A DNA stretch of 64,000 bases from Candidatus Rhodoferax randersensis (GTDB taxonomy: Bacteria; Pseudomonadota; Gammaproteobacteria; Burkholderiales; Burkholderiaceae_C): contig JADKEH010000001.1 of NCBI GenBank assembly GCA_016718155.1, forward strand, positions 372,001 to 436,000, written 5' to 3'. Every line of letters starts with the position of its first letter. The stretch's first letter is position 1. The translations under genes and the position numbers were made by a program. Positions 17,540 through 25,776 of the stretch are shown one piece after another. A model generated the notes under the pieces. That model saw only the letters and a list, made by a program, of their open reading frames with translations. It searched no databases and was not told the DNA's origin.

Positions 17540-17915
17540 CACCGGTCGAGTTGCGTGCGCAGCAGCTCGACAGTGTCGCAATCCAAACGCCCCTGCGCGC
17601 AGCAGGACCTCGACGCTTGCCATGACCTGCGCCTTGGCGATGTGCGCGCGGGATGGCGCTGGCCTGGCAGTGATACGGATAACCGGTACAAAGCAGGTTT
17701 TCATGGTGCATGGCGGCCCATTGCGCAACGGGTTGGTCGGGGAAAGCCCTCTTCAGAATTTGTCCGGTGTCGTAGCTGTGGCGCATGACGAAGGCGCGCT
17801 CTTCGCGCGTCAACGATCCGGGCTTGTCAATGATGTCTTCGGGCACCCGCAGCTTGCCAATGTCGTGGGCGCTTGCGCTCGAGCTTGCCAACAGTGCCGT
17901 CCACGATCAGAATCG
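17518..17915 (-). pseudogene. decayed HD-GYP phosphodiesterase domain
   Basis: On the minus strand the HD-GYP order can be followed across three frames: HDIGKLRVPEDIIDKPGSLT, then AMHHENLLCTGYPYH (normally HHExxDGTGYP), then RAHIAKAQVMASVEVLL in a second frame and GRLDCDTVELLRTQLDRCYALAVE-stop in a third. The frame jumps near 17670 and 17597, the GYP motif has lost its aspartate, the segment normally reading DVFxALxxxRPYR is mostly deleted, and nothing of the N-terminal half is recognisable upstream. It is a real relic, unlike the single-indel genes elsewhere in the window. Confidence 0.8.
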
Positions 17916-17950
17916 TCTGAATCTAATAAAACAGTTTTATGGGAGATGGT

Positions 17951-18685
17951 ATGGCCAATCACGACAGCGCCCCGTTCACCTATCAGGGGCCCCATTTCGA
18001 GATGTTTGGTGCAATCTCAAGAAGATTCCGCAACTTCCATCACATTCTCCTGTCGAGTCATATCTCTTCGATCAAGTCCAGCAGCAGTCGGCTGGAAGAA
18101 GGATTTGAGTTCTTCTGCCCTGACCATTTTCGATTTGAACAGGCCCTGAAGTCCGCTGGTTTTGAGCCGGATGTTCGCGACCGCGTGATGGGCTTTCTGC
18201 CTTCGATCGGCAGCATCGCCTCCCGGGCCACACAAGGTCAGGGTTATCGCGAGCCGGGTTCGCCCAGCCTGCACTGTGCGGTCTCGGCCGACTACTGCAG
18301 TGTTCATCTGGACAACATCGGTTTCAAATTTGGCGGCGGCTACACCGCCGACTGTGGACTGCACATTGGCGACGAGTTGATCTGGCAAGACAAAATCGTT
18401 CGCAATCTCGGCAAGATTGGCATGCCCAGCGTCTTAGTGGATGCACTTCACCGGTTTCATCCGATTCTTCCAAATTCGCAGCAATACAAGCCGTTTTCCA
18501 CAGTGGGTGCGCAGTTCGATGTCCTGTCGAAGCGCAGTCAGGATCTTCAACGTCAGGTTCGCTTGACCATTGACCTGACCAAATCCTGCAGCGACATTAG
18601 CTGTGGCGCCTGGAGCAAAATCAACGGTCTGACGGTCGAGAGCGAGAAGCAATTGATGGTGAACCTTCAAGTCACGGGTTGGTAA
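17951..18685 (+). CDS. orphan protein of unknown function
   Basis: This 244-residue protein has no signal peptide, membrane helix or motif I can place. It contains a central patch rich in histidine, cysteine and glycine (SPSLHCAVSADYCSVHLDNIGFKFGGGYTADCGLHIG) and ends SEKQLMVNLQVTGW. The region is visibly richer in A and T than its neighbours, and codon choice is less biased to G/C in third positions, which suggests recent acquisition. The ATG at 17951 is preferred because GGGAG lies five bases upstream; another ATG exists at 17939. It is preceded by a dead HD-GYP gene, and no partner gene is obvious. Confidence 0.65.
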   Translation: MANHDSAPFTYQGPHFEMFGAISRRFRNFHHILLSSHISSIKSSSSRLEEGFEFFCPDHFRFEQALKSAGFEPDVRDRVMGFLPSIGSIASRATQGQGYREPGSPSLHCAVSADYCSVHLDNIGFKFGGGYTADCGLHIGDELIWQDKIVRNLGKIGMPSVLVDALHRFHPILPNSQQYKPFSTVGAQFDVLSKRSQDLQRQVRLTIDLTKSCSDISCGAWSKINGLTVESEKQLMVNLQVTGW

Positions 18686-18812
18686 GCCGGGACTCGTCTC
18701 GACTCCCCCGCATTGGCATCGACCGAAGGCGCATCGGGCCGCCCAATGGCTCGATGCGGTCGGTTGGGCAGTAGTGGAAGATGCGCCAGCACCTCGATCT
18801 GTGGGGCGTGCC

Positions 18813-19361
18813 TTAGCCGCCTCGAAGCAACCGACATTCCCCAAACGCCAACACGTCGCGCGGCCATTGGTCGGCACGGGTGACCTGGCGCACGCCCTGG
18901 GCGATCAGGGTGGCGGCGCGGATCACGCCGGCGTGGGTAATCCAGACCTGGTCGCCGGGTGACTGAACCGACTCATCCCAGATCGCGGCGACGCGCTGCA
19001 TCAGCGCATCGACGGTCTCGACGCCGCCAAAAGCATGGCTGCCAAACTCGGCCATCCATTGGTCGAAAGCCGCACGCGGAATCGCGTCCCAGCGTTGGCC
19101 CTCCCAGCAACCAAAGTTCATCTCAACCAGCCGTGCGTCGGTTTTGCATGTCAAATCAGGCCGCAGGCCGCACAGACATTGGGCCAGTTGATCACATCTT
19201 TGTAGCGGAGAAGTCAATAGAAATGCGCCTGTTGGCACCGTTACTGCCAAAGCGGTAGCGGCGCGCAGGGTGTCGGCCACATCGGCCGCCAGGTCCGTCA
19301 TGCCGTAGCAGACGCCCGCCTCCACCACTGGCTGCGCATGGCGTACCAGCCAAAGGCTCAC
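18813..19361 (-). CDS. cobC: alpha-ribazole phosphatase (histidine phosphatase family)
   Basis: This 182-residue enzyme removes phosphate from alpha-ribazole-5'-phosphate or adenosylcobalamin 5'-phosphate late in B12 assembly. The phosphohistidine motif is LWLVRHAQP at residues 3-11 (RHG variant), with LTSPLQRCDQLA, EMNFGCWEGQRWDAI and the second histidine in WITHAGVIRA. It starts with GTG, overlapping the cobS stop (GTGA), giving the last gene of the cobalamin cluster. An upstream in-frame extension is ruled out because it overlaps cobS completely. Confidence 0.9.
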   Translation of the reverse strand: MSLWLVRHAQPVVEAGVCYGMTDLAADVADTLRAATALAVTVPTGAFLLTSPLQRCDQLAQCLCGLRPDLTCKTDARLVEMNFGCWEGQRWDAIPRAAFDQWMAEFGSHAFGGVETVDALMQRVAAIWDESVQSPGDQVWITHAGVIRAATLIAQGVRQVTRADQWPRDVLAFGECRLLRGG

Positions 19362-20155
19362 AGCGTCACCGCCAGCCCGAGGTAGAACGCCAGCTCGCAC
19401 ATCTGCTGCGTGGCACCCAGGCAATCGCCGGTGAAGCCTTGCAGGCGGCGCCAGAACAGGCGGCCCATCCACAGCAGCGCCAGCGCGGACGCCAGCAGGG
19501 GCGCCCACCAGGCCACGCCGTCGGTCAGCCACAGCACCAACCCGGACGCGAGCGCAAACCAGACTCCAGCGACGGCCAGGCTGGTGTTGCTAATCTGGTC
19601 GGCCAGAGGCTTGGACTTGGAGCCCGCCGCATCACCCACATGCGGCATGAAGCGAATCAGCAGCAAAGGCCAGGTGCGTGAGCACACGTGGGCCGCAAAC
19701 AAGGCTACCGCCAGCAGCCCAACATCGACCGAGCCCAGCAGCGCCAGCAACGCCACCTTGGTCAGCATCACCAACACCAGCGCCATGGCACCAAAGGCGC
19801 CCACGCGTGAGTCCTTCATGATGACCAGGGCGCGCTCGCGCTCGCTGCTGCCGCCCAGGCCATCGGCCACGTCGGCCAGGCCGTCTTCGTGAAAGCCACC
19901 CGTGATGAACACGCTCAAGACCGTGCCCAGGGCGGCGGCCACCAGCGGTGCATAGGCGCTGGCCGGCAAGGCCTGCATCAAGCCGAGCGTAAACAGTGCC
20001 ACCACCGCCCCCACCAGCACGCCCACGCCAGGGAAGTGCGCGGCGCTGGCGCGCAGCATGGCCGGGCTGTAGCCGACCCAGTGCGCCAACCGACCGGTCA
20101 CCGGAATACGGGTGAAGAACTGAATCGCCAGCAGGTAGTGGCGCAAGGCGTTCAT
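19358..20155 (-). CDS. cobS: adenosylcobinamide-GDP ribazoletransferase (cobalamin synthase)
   Basis: This 265-residue integral membrane enzyme joins adenosylcobinamide-GDP to alpha-ribazole (phosphate). Family patterns include AIQFFTRIPVTG near the start, the metal-binding region GGFHEDGLADVADGLGG near residue 85 and MKDSRVGAFG. Five to seven hydrophobic helices follow. Its start overlaps the cobT stop by four bases, and its stop overlaps the cobC start, so translation is coupled across the three genes. Confidence 0.95.
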   Translation of the reverse strand: MNALRHYLLAIQFFTRIPVTGRLAHWVGYSPAMLRASAAHFPGVGVLVGAVVALFTLGLMQALPASAYAPLVAAALGTVLSVFITGGFHEDGLADVADGLGGSSERERALVIMKDSRVGAFGAMALVLVMLTKVALLALLGSVDVGLLAVALFAAHVCSRTWPLLLIRFMPHVGDAAGSKSKPLADQISNTSLAVAGVWFALASGLVLWLTDGVAWWAPLLASALALLWMGRLFWRRLQGFTGDCLGATQQMCELAFYLGLAVTL

Positions 20156-21234
20156 GCCTGGATGGTTTCAGTGCCCGATTTCTCAGACACGCCGGCTGAC
20201 TCGAAGCTGGCCATCTCGCGCAGGATGGCGCAGGCGGACTGCAACAGCGGCCAAGCCAGCGCGCCGCCCGAGCCTTCGCCCAGTCGCAGACCCAGATCAA
20301 GCAGCGCTTGCACACCCAGGTGCTGCAACATGAACTCATGCCCGCGCTCGCCGGAGCGGTGCGCGAACACGCAGCGCTGCAGCACCAAGGGTTGCAGCGC
20401 GTGCGCCACCAGCACCGCGCTGGTGGCAATGAAGCCATCGACCACCACCACACGGCGCTCGTGCGCGGCTTGCAGCACCGCACCCACCATGGTGGCGATC
20501 TCGAAGCCGCCCAGCGCCGCCAGCGCGTCCAGCGGCGCGGTGACATTGGCATGACGTTGCAGCACTTCGCGCAGCACGTCGGTCTTGCGTTGCACGGCGG
20601 GTGCGTCCAGACCGGTGCCAGCACCGGTGCACAACGCTATGTCCAGCCCGGCCAGACGCGCCAACAGCAGCGACGCCGCCGACGTGTTGCCAATGCCCAT
20701 CTCGCCCAGCAGCAAGGCGTTGCCGGGCAACCCTCTGACCAGCGCTTGCCCATTGGCCAGCGCCAGCGCGCACTGCGCTGCCGTCATCGCCGGCTGCTCC
20801 GATGAGTCGGCCGTACCCAGCGCCACCTTGCGCACCAGCAGGCCGGGGCGCGCGCTGCCTTCTGGCAGGCCAGCCAGAAAGTCGTGCTTGACACCGCAAT
20901 CCACCACCGTCAGCGCCAGGCCGTGCTGGCGCGCCAGCACGCTCACTGCCGCGCCGCCAGCAAGGAAGTTCTCCACCATCTGCCAGGTCACGTCACTGGG
21001 AAAGGCCGACACGCCGCGCGCGGTCAACCCATGGTCGCCGGCGAACACCACCATTTGCGGCTGCTCCAGCGCGGGGGTCTGCGTGCCCAGAATCTGCCCC
21101 AGCTTAAGCGCCAGGTCTTCCAGCCGCCCGAGCGAGCCCAGCGGTTTGGTCTTGTGGTCGAGCTTGTGCTGCAGCGCCTGGGTGAAGGCGTCGTCGCGGA
21201 TGTCGGCCAGGGTCGGTATCACGGTTGAGTTCAT
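20152..21234 (-). CDS. cobT: nicotinate-nucleotide-dimethylbenzimidazole phosphoribosyltransferase
   Basis: This 360-residue cytoplasmic enzyme makes alpha-ribazole-5'-phosphate from dimethylbenzimidazole and nicotinate mononucleotide, activating the lower B12 ligand. Typical stretches are KTKPLGSLGRLEDLALKLG near residue 30, VFAGDHGLTARGVSAFPSDVT, GEMGIGNTSAASLLLA and CTGAGTGLD. Length equals the family norm (about 350). It lies 9 bp after cobQ and overlaps cobS. Confidence 0.95.
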   Translation of the reverse strand: MNSTVIPTLADIRDDAFTQALQHKLDHKTKPLGSLGRLEDLALKLGQILGTQTPALEQPQMVVFAGDHGLTARGVSAFPSDVTWQMVENFLAGGAAVSVLARQHGLALTVVDCGVKHDFLAGLPEGSARPGLLVRKVALGTADSSEQPAMTAAQCALALANGQALVRGLPGNALLLGEMGIGNTSAASLLLARLAGLDIALCTGAGTGLDAPAVQRKTDVLREVLQRHANVTAPLDALAALGGFEIATMVGAVLQAAHERRVVVVDGFIATSAVLVAHALQPLVLQRCVFAHRSGERGHEFMLQHLGVQALLDLGLRLGEGSGGALAWPLLQSACAILREMASFESAGVSEKSGTETIQA

Positions 21235-21243
21235 GCAAACCTT

Positions 21244-22785
21244 TCAAGTTGAGTCGGGGAAAGAAGTGGCAATCAGTTTGGCCAGCACGCCGGGCTCGAA
21301 ATGCTGCGCAATGTAGTCGGCCAGGCCGTCAAACACAGTGTCAAGTGTGGGTACGCTGGCACCAAACAGGGCGTGCAGCACGGCCGGGTCTTCAAACAGG
21401 CCGTGCAGGTAGACACCCATCACATTGCCCGCCGCATTGCGCCAGCCCAGATCGTCGGGCAACACCACGCGGGCCACGTCACCCGCAGCAGCCATGGCGA
21501 CATGCTGGCGGGTTTGCCCATGGTGGATTTCGTAGCCGGACACCGAGACGCCCGCCAGACTGACCCAGGGATTCGTCTGCGCACCGACCCGGTGCCCGGC
21601 CTGAGCCCCATCGGTGCTACCCACCCAATCAGATGCGAAGCGGGTCTGCGTGTGCCGCACCGTCTTGTCCTGCGCAAACACCGTCACCAGCGGCAACAGC
21701 CCCAGCCCCGGCGCGTTGCCGTCAATGCCATGGGTATCGATCAGCGCTTCGCCCAACATCTGCAAACCGCCACAAATGCCCAGCACCGCGCCACCGCGCG
21801 CCGCGTGTTGGGTGATGGCGGCGTCCAGCCCCTGATGGCGCAGCCAGGCCATGTCGCTACTGGTGGCCTTGGAGCCCGGCAGAATGATCCAGTCGTTGAC
21901 GTCCAGGCCAGCCAGTTGCGAGGGGCTGCGCACCCACTGCAGGCGCAGCCCCGGCACGTTTTTGAGGCTCTGGAATTCATCGAGGTTACTCAGGTGCGGG
22001 TAGGCGATCACCGCCACCGTTTTGGTCACCACCCCGGCGCTGACACTGCGGTCGTCAAAGATGCCATCTTCCTCTGGCAAGCCGTGCTGCCACCACATCG
22101 GCAGCGTGGCCACGGTGGGCACGCCGGTCAACTTCTCCAGCATCTGCGGCGCCGGTGCCAGCAGCGCCGCATCACCGCGAAACTTGTTCAGCACAAAGCC
22201 CTTGAGCAAGGCGCGCTCGTTCTCAGGCAGCAGCGCCCAGGTGCCATACAGATGCGCAAACGCGCCACCCCGGTCGATGTCGGTCACCAACAGGCATGCT
22301 GCCTGGGCATGCAGCGCGACGCGCATGTTGACGATGTCGCTGTCGTGCAGGTTGATCTCGGCCGGCGAGCCCGCGCCTTCGATCACCACCACATCGTTCT
22401 CGGCGATCAACTCGTCCAAAGCCTGCGCAATCACCGGCCACACGCTGGCACTGCGCCCGCGCCAGGCCATGGCCGACAGCTCCGCGCTGACCTGACCCAT
22501 CAGCACCACCTGGCTGTGGGTGTCGCGCTCAGGCTTGAGCAGCAGCGGGTTCATGCGCACCTCGGGCACCGCGCGGGCCGCCAAGGCCTGGAAGTACTGG
22601 GCACTTCCGATTTCGCCTTGCCCGTTTTCGCAGGCCACCACTCTGGCGTTGTTGCTCATGTTCTGCGCCTTGAACGGTGCCACCTTCAAGCCTTGGCGCG
22701 CGTAATGGCGGCACAGCGCGGTGGTCAGCCAGCTCTTGCCCGCACCGCTGGTGGTGCCGAGCACCATGATGCAATGGGCGGTCAT
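21244..22785 (-). CDS. cobQ: adenosylcobyric acid synthase (glutamine-hydrolysing)
   Basis: This 513-residue enzyme amidates four side chains of cobyrinic acid a,c-diamide using glutamine and ATP. The N-terminal dethiobiotin-synthase-like domain has the P-loop GTTSGAGKSWL at residues 10-20 and SNNARV. The C-terminal class I glutaminase domain has its cysteine in GICGGLQMLG near residue 337 and its histidine in YLHGLFED near 461. It begins 22 bp after bioB. The upstream corrin-ring genes are not in the window, so it may serve salvage of incomplete corrinoids or a pathway encoded elsewhere. Confidence 0.95.
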   Translation of the reverse strand: MTAHCIMVLGTTSGAGKSWLTTALCRHYARQGLKVAPFKAQNMSNNARVVACENGQGEIGSAQYFQALAARAVPEVRMNPLLLKPERDTHSQVVLMGQVSAELSAMAWRGRSASVWPVIAQALDELIAENDVVVIEGAGSPAEINLHDSDIVNMRVALHAQAACLLVTDIDRGGAFAHLYGTWALLPENERALLKGFVLNKFRGDAALLAPAPQMLEKLTGVPTVATLPMWWQHGLPEEDGIFDDRSVSAGVVTKTVAVIAYPHLSNLDEFQSLKNVPGLRLQWVRSPSQLAGLDVNDWIILPGSKATSSDMAWLRHQGLDAAITQHAARGGAVLGICGGLQMLGEALIDTHGIDGNAPGLGLLPLVTVFAQDKTVRHTQTRFASDWVGSTDGAQAGHRVGAQTNPWVSLAGVSVSGYEIHHGQTRQHVAMAAAGDVARVVLPDDLGWRNAAGNVMGVYLHGLFEDPAVLHALFGASVPTLDTVFDGLADYIAQHFEPGVLAKLIATSFPDST

Positions 22786-22807
22786 GTTGGCTGGCCTGCT
22801 GGGCGCA

Positions 22808-23857
22808 TCAGGCTTGCGCGCGCGCCGCCTTCAGCCCCAGGCGCTGCAGCAGCGCCATGTCGGCGTCCACATCCGGGTTGGGCGTGGTCAGCAACTTCTC
22901 GCCATAGAAGATCGAATTGGCACCGGCCACAAAACACAGCGCCTGCACCGCGTCGCTCATGCTCTGGCGCCCGGCCGACAAGCGCACACGCGCCTTGGGC
23001 ATGGTGATGCGGGCCACCGCAATGGTGCGCACAAACTCCAGCGGGTCCAGGTCCGGCTGCTCGACCAGCGGGGTACCGGCCACCTTAACCAGATGGTTGA
23101 TCGGCACCGACTCGGGGTAGGGGGCCAGGTTGGCCAGCTCGGCAATCAGGCCGGCGCGCTGCAGCCGCGACTCGCCCATGCCGACGATGCCGCCGCAGCA
23201 CACGCTGATGCCGGCGTTGCGCACCCGCACCAAGGTGTCTAGGCGGTCTTGAAAATCGCGTGTGCTGATGATCTCGCCGTAATAGTCGGGCGCGGTGTCG
23301 AGGTTGTGGTTGTAGTAGTCCAGCCCAGCCTCGCGCAGGGTCTCGGCGTGGCCCTCGTCGAGCATGCCCAGGGTGCAGCAGGCCTGCAGCCCGGTGTCCT
23401 TCACGGCCCTGACCAGTTCGGCCACGGCGGCCACGTCACGGTCCTTGGGCGCGCGCCAGGCCGCGCCCATGCAAAAGCGCGTGGCACCGGCCACCTTGGC
23501 GCGCTCGGCGGCTTCTCGCACGGCTTCGACACCCATCAGTTTTCCGGCTTCCACGCCCGTGTCGAAATGCACCGACTGCGGACAGTAGCCACAGTCCTCC
23601 GGACAGCCACCGGTCTTGACCGACAGCAGCGTGGCCAGTTCCACCTGATTGGGGTCGAAGTGGGCGCGGTGCGCCGTTTGCGCCTGGAAGATCAGGTCGG
23701 AGAACGGCAACTCTAACAAGGCTTGCACCTCGGCCACGGACCACACGCGTTGTGCCACAGCGTGCCTGGCCAGCGGTGACTTGTGGGGTGGATGAAACTG
23801 CAGCGGCTGCGCTGCGCTGCCAGCAGTGGTGTGGGCGGTGTGGACGGTGTGGGACAT
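22808..23857 (-). CDS. bioB: biotin synthase
   Basis: This 349-residue radical-SAM enzyme inserts sulfur into dethiobiotin. The [4Fe-4S] motif CxxxCxxC is seen in TGGCPEDCGYCPQS near residue 70. The [2Fe-2S] ligands are in the usual places (RFCMGAAWR, QACCTLGML, GISVCCGGIVGMGE), and RVRLSAGR supplies the arginine ligand. The ATG at 23857 has AAGGA upstream and gives the normal length. Its position inside the cobalamin cluster, between btuD and cobQ, is unusual: biotin and B12 synthesis share no step, and bioA/F/D are absent here. Confidence 0.96.
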   Translation of the reverse strand: MSHTVHTAHTTAGSAAQPLQFHPPHKSPLARHAVAQRVWSVAEVQALLELPFSDLIFQAQTAHRAHFDPNQVELATLLSVKTGGCPEDCGYCPQSVHFDTGVEAGKLMGVEAVREAAERAKVAGATRFCMGAAWRAPKDRDVAAVAELVRAVKDTGLQACCTLGMLDEGHAETLREAGLDYYNHNLDTAPDYYGEIISTRDFQDRLDTLVRVRNAGISVCCGGIVGMGESRLQRAGLIAELANLAPYPESVPINHLVKVAGTPLVEQPDLDPLEFVRTIAVARITMPKARVRLSAGRQSMSDAVQALCFVAGANSIFYGEKLLTTPNPDVDADMALLQRLGLKAARAQA

Positions 23858-23912
23858 GAAGTCGTTCCTTGGCAATACGGAGTTGAAAACGGGCTGCGCG
23901 ATGACAGTGGCC

Positions 23913-24752
23913 TTAGCCAGAGTGCGCCGCCTTGACGAGTTGGGGCCGAAACGCGCCGGGCGGCTGCGTCACGCCGGGCAGCGCCACCCAACGCCCGCCG
24001 AGCTGGTGGATGCCAATGCGGTGGTCAAACACGGCCTCCAGCGCCCGGTGGGTGGCGGGGTCGCCACAAGCACCCTGGTGCGTGATGCGACCTTGCGCCA
24101 AAATCACCATCTGCTGGGCATGCAGCGCCATCGAAATCTCGTGCAGCACGCTCACCACGGTCTTGCCCTGCGCCACCAGCTCACGCACCAGTTGCAGCCA
24201 GTCGGCCTGATGCGGCGGGTCCAGGTTGGCCAGCGGTTCGTCCATCAGCAGCACCTGCGCCTGCACGGCCAGCGCGCGCGCCAACAGCACGCGCTGGCGC
24301 TCGCCGCCCGAGAGTTGCCCGAGCGTGCGGCCGCGCCAGTCCCAGGCTTGGGTCGCCTTGAGCGCTTGCTCCACCGCCAGTTGGTCCTGCGCACTGGGTG
24401 CGGCCAGCCAGGCCTGGTGTGGCAGCCGCCCGAGCATGGCTACATCGAACACGGTGAGGTCGTCGCCACTGGCCTCGCCCTGACCCAGCCAGGCCATCTG
24501 GCGCGCACGCAGACGCCCCGCCAGGGTGGCCAGTGGCTGGCCCAACAAACTGACGCGCCCGCTGTGCGGCAGCAAACCGGCCAGCACTTTGAGCAAGGTC
24601 GACTTGCCGGCGCCGTTGGGCCCCACGATACTGGTCCAGCAGGCCGCCGCCAGTTGCACGTCAATGCCGTGCAGCACCTGCACGTGACCCAGGCTAGCCC
24701 TTACATCCTGGGCCTCAATAGCTATTGAATCAGTAGCAGACGAACTAGTCAT
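23913..24752 (-). CDS. btuD: vitamin B12 (corrinoid) ABC transporter ATPase
   Basis: This 279-residue ATPase energises import through BtuC. Walker A is GPNGAGKST near residue 40, the signature is LSGGERQR near 142, Walker B is VLLMDEPLANLD, and the switch histidine is in VSVLHE. The iron-siderophore ATPase subfamily is very close, but the adjacent btuB, btuF and cob genes settle the substrate. The ATG overlaps the btuC stop (ATGA). Confidence 0.9.
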   Translation of the reverse strand: MTSSSATDSIAIEAQDVRASLGHVQVLHGIDVQLAAACWTSIVGPNGAGKSTLLKVLAGLLPHSGRVSLLGQPLATLAGRLRARQMAWLGQGEASGDDLTVFDVAMLGRLPHQAWLAAPSAQDQLAVEQALKATQAWDWRGRTLGQLSGGERQRVLLARALAVQAQVLLMDEPLANLDPPHQADWLQLVRELVAQGKTVVSVLHEISMALHAQQMVILAQGRITHQGACGDPATHRALEAVFDHRIGIHQLGGRWVALPGVTQPPGAFRPQLVKAAHSG

Positions 24753-25774
24753 GGTGTTCCCCGCATGGGCAGCGCCGGGCTGCGGTGCATCAGCCACAAC
24801 AGGTAGCCCCCGCCCAGCACGGCGGTCAGCACGCCCACGGGCAGCTCCTGCGGCGCAATCAACCAGCGCGCCAGAATGTCGGCCGCCATCAGCAGCACGC
24901 CACCCATCAGGCTGGAGAGCAAAATCAGGCTGCCGTGCCGGGTCTTGGCAACCGAGCGCACCAGATGCGGCGCCGCCAACCCGACAAACGCAATCAGGCC
25001 GGTCTGCGCCACCGCCGTGCCGGTGGCCAGCGCCAGCACGGCAACCAGGGCCGCGCGCAGTTGCGGCAGCGGCAACCCCAAGCTGACGGCTGTGGCTTCG
25101 CCCAGTGACAAGCCATCGAGCACCGGGCTGAGCATCCAGGCCGCCAGCATGCACAGCAGCCAACCCAGCACCATCAGCAGGCACGCGGTCCAGCCCACAA
25201 AGCCGGTGCTGCCCAGCATGAAGGCCTGCATCGCCTGCATCACCTCCGGCGCCACCTGCATGATCAGCGACGCCAGAGCCCCCAGCACGACACCCACAAT
25301 CACCCCGGCCAGCAGCAGCTTGAGCGTGTGCTGCACGCCTTTGGCCAGCAGCAGCGTCAACAACACCGCGCCCACCGCGCCAACAAAGGCCGCGCCGGTC
25401 AGACCCAGGCGCACCAGCCACTGGCTGGCAAAGGGCGAAACACCAAACAAGGCCAGCGCCAGCGCCACGCCCAGCGACGAGCCGGTGGCACTGCCCAGCA
25501 AATAGGGGTCGGCCAACGGGTTGCGAAACAGGCCCTGCGCCACCGCACCCGACAGCCCCAACAGGGCGCCCGCACCCCAGGCGCCCAGGGTGCGGGGCAA
25601 GCGGATGTCCCACACGATCTGCGCCGCAGCCGGGTCGCGCCAAGCCTGGGCCAGGCGCTCGAACCCGGTGCTGCCCACGGCGGCACCGATCACCGTCAGC
25701 GCCAGCGCGCACAGAAGCAATGCACCACCGAGTGCCAGCGCGCGTCGCATCAGATCGGCCTGCACCTGGGGCAT
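24749..25774 (-). CDS. btuC: vitamin B12 ABC transporter permease
   Basis: This 341-residue permease of the FecCD/BtuC family has about ten membrane helices. Diagnostic stretches are RLPRTLGAWGAGALLGLSGAVAQGLFRNPLADPYLLG in the first third, the coupling-helix region GEATAVSLGLP, and FVGLAAPHLVR. The ATG at 25774 lies two bases after the btuF stop. It would form the inner-membrane channel with BtuD and receive corrinoid from BtuF. Confidence 0.9.
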   Translation of the reverse strand: MPQVQADLMRRALALGGALLLCALALTVIGAAVGSTGFERLAQAWRDPAAAQIVWDIRLPRTLGAWGAGALLGLSGAVAQGLFRNPLADPYLLGSATGSSLGVALALALFGVSPFASQWLVRLGLTGAAFVGAVGAVLLTLLLAKGVQHTLKLLLAGVIVGVVLGALASLIMQVAPEVMQAMQAFMLGSTGFVGWTACLLMVLGWLLCMLAAWMLSPVLDGLSLGEATAVSLGLPLPQLRAALVAVLALATGTAVAQTGLIAFVGLAAPHLVRSVAKTRHGSLILLSSLMGGVLLMAADILARWLIAPQELPVGVLTAVLGGGYLLWLMHRSPALPMRGTP

Positions 25775-25776
25775 GG

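Noticed and set aside
21301..23007. 568-codon plus-strand frame opposite cobQ and bioB
   Set aside because: Spans two well-identified genes on the other strand and translates to basic, Gln/His-rich sequence without domain features.
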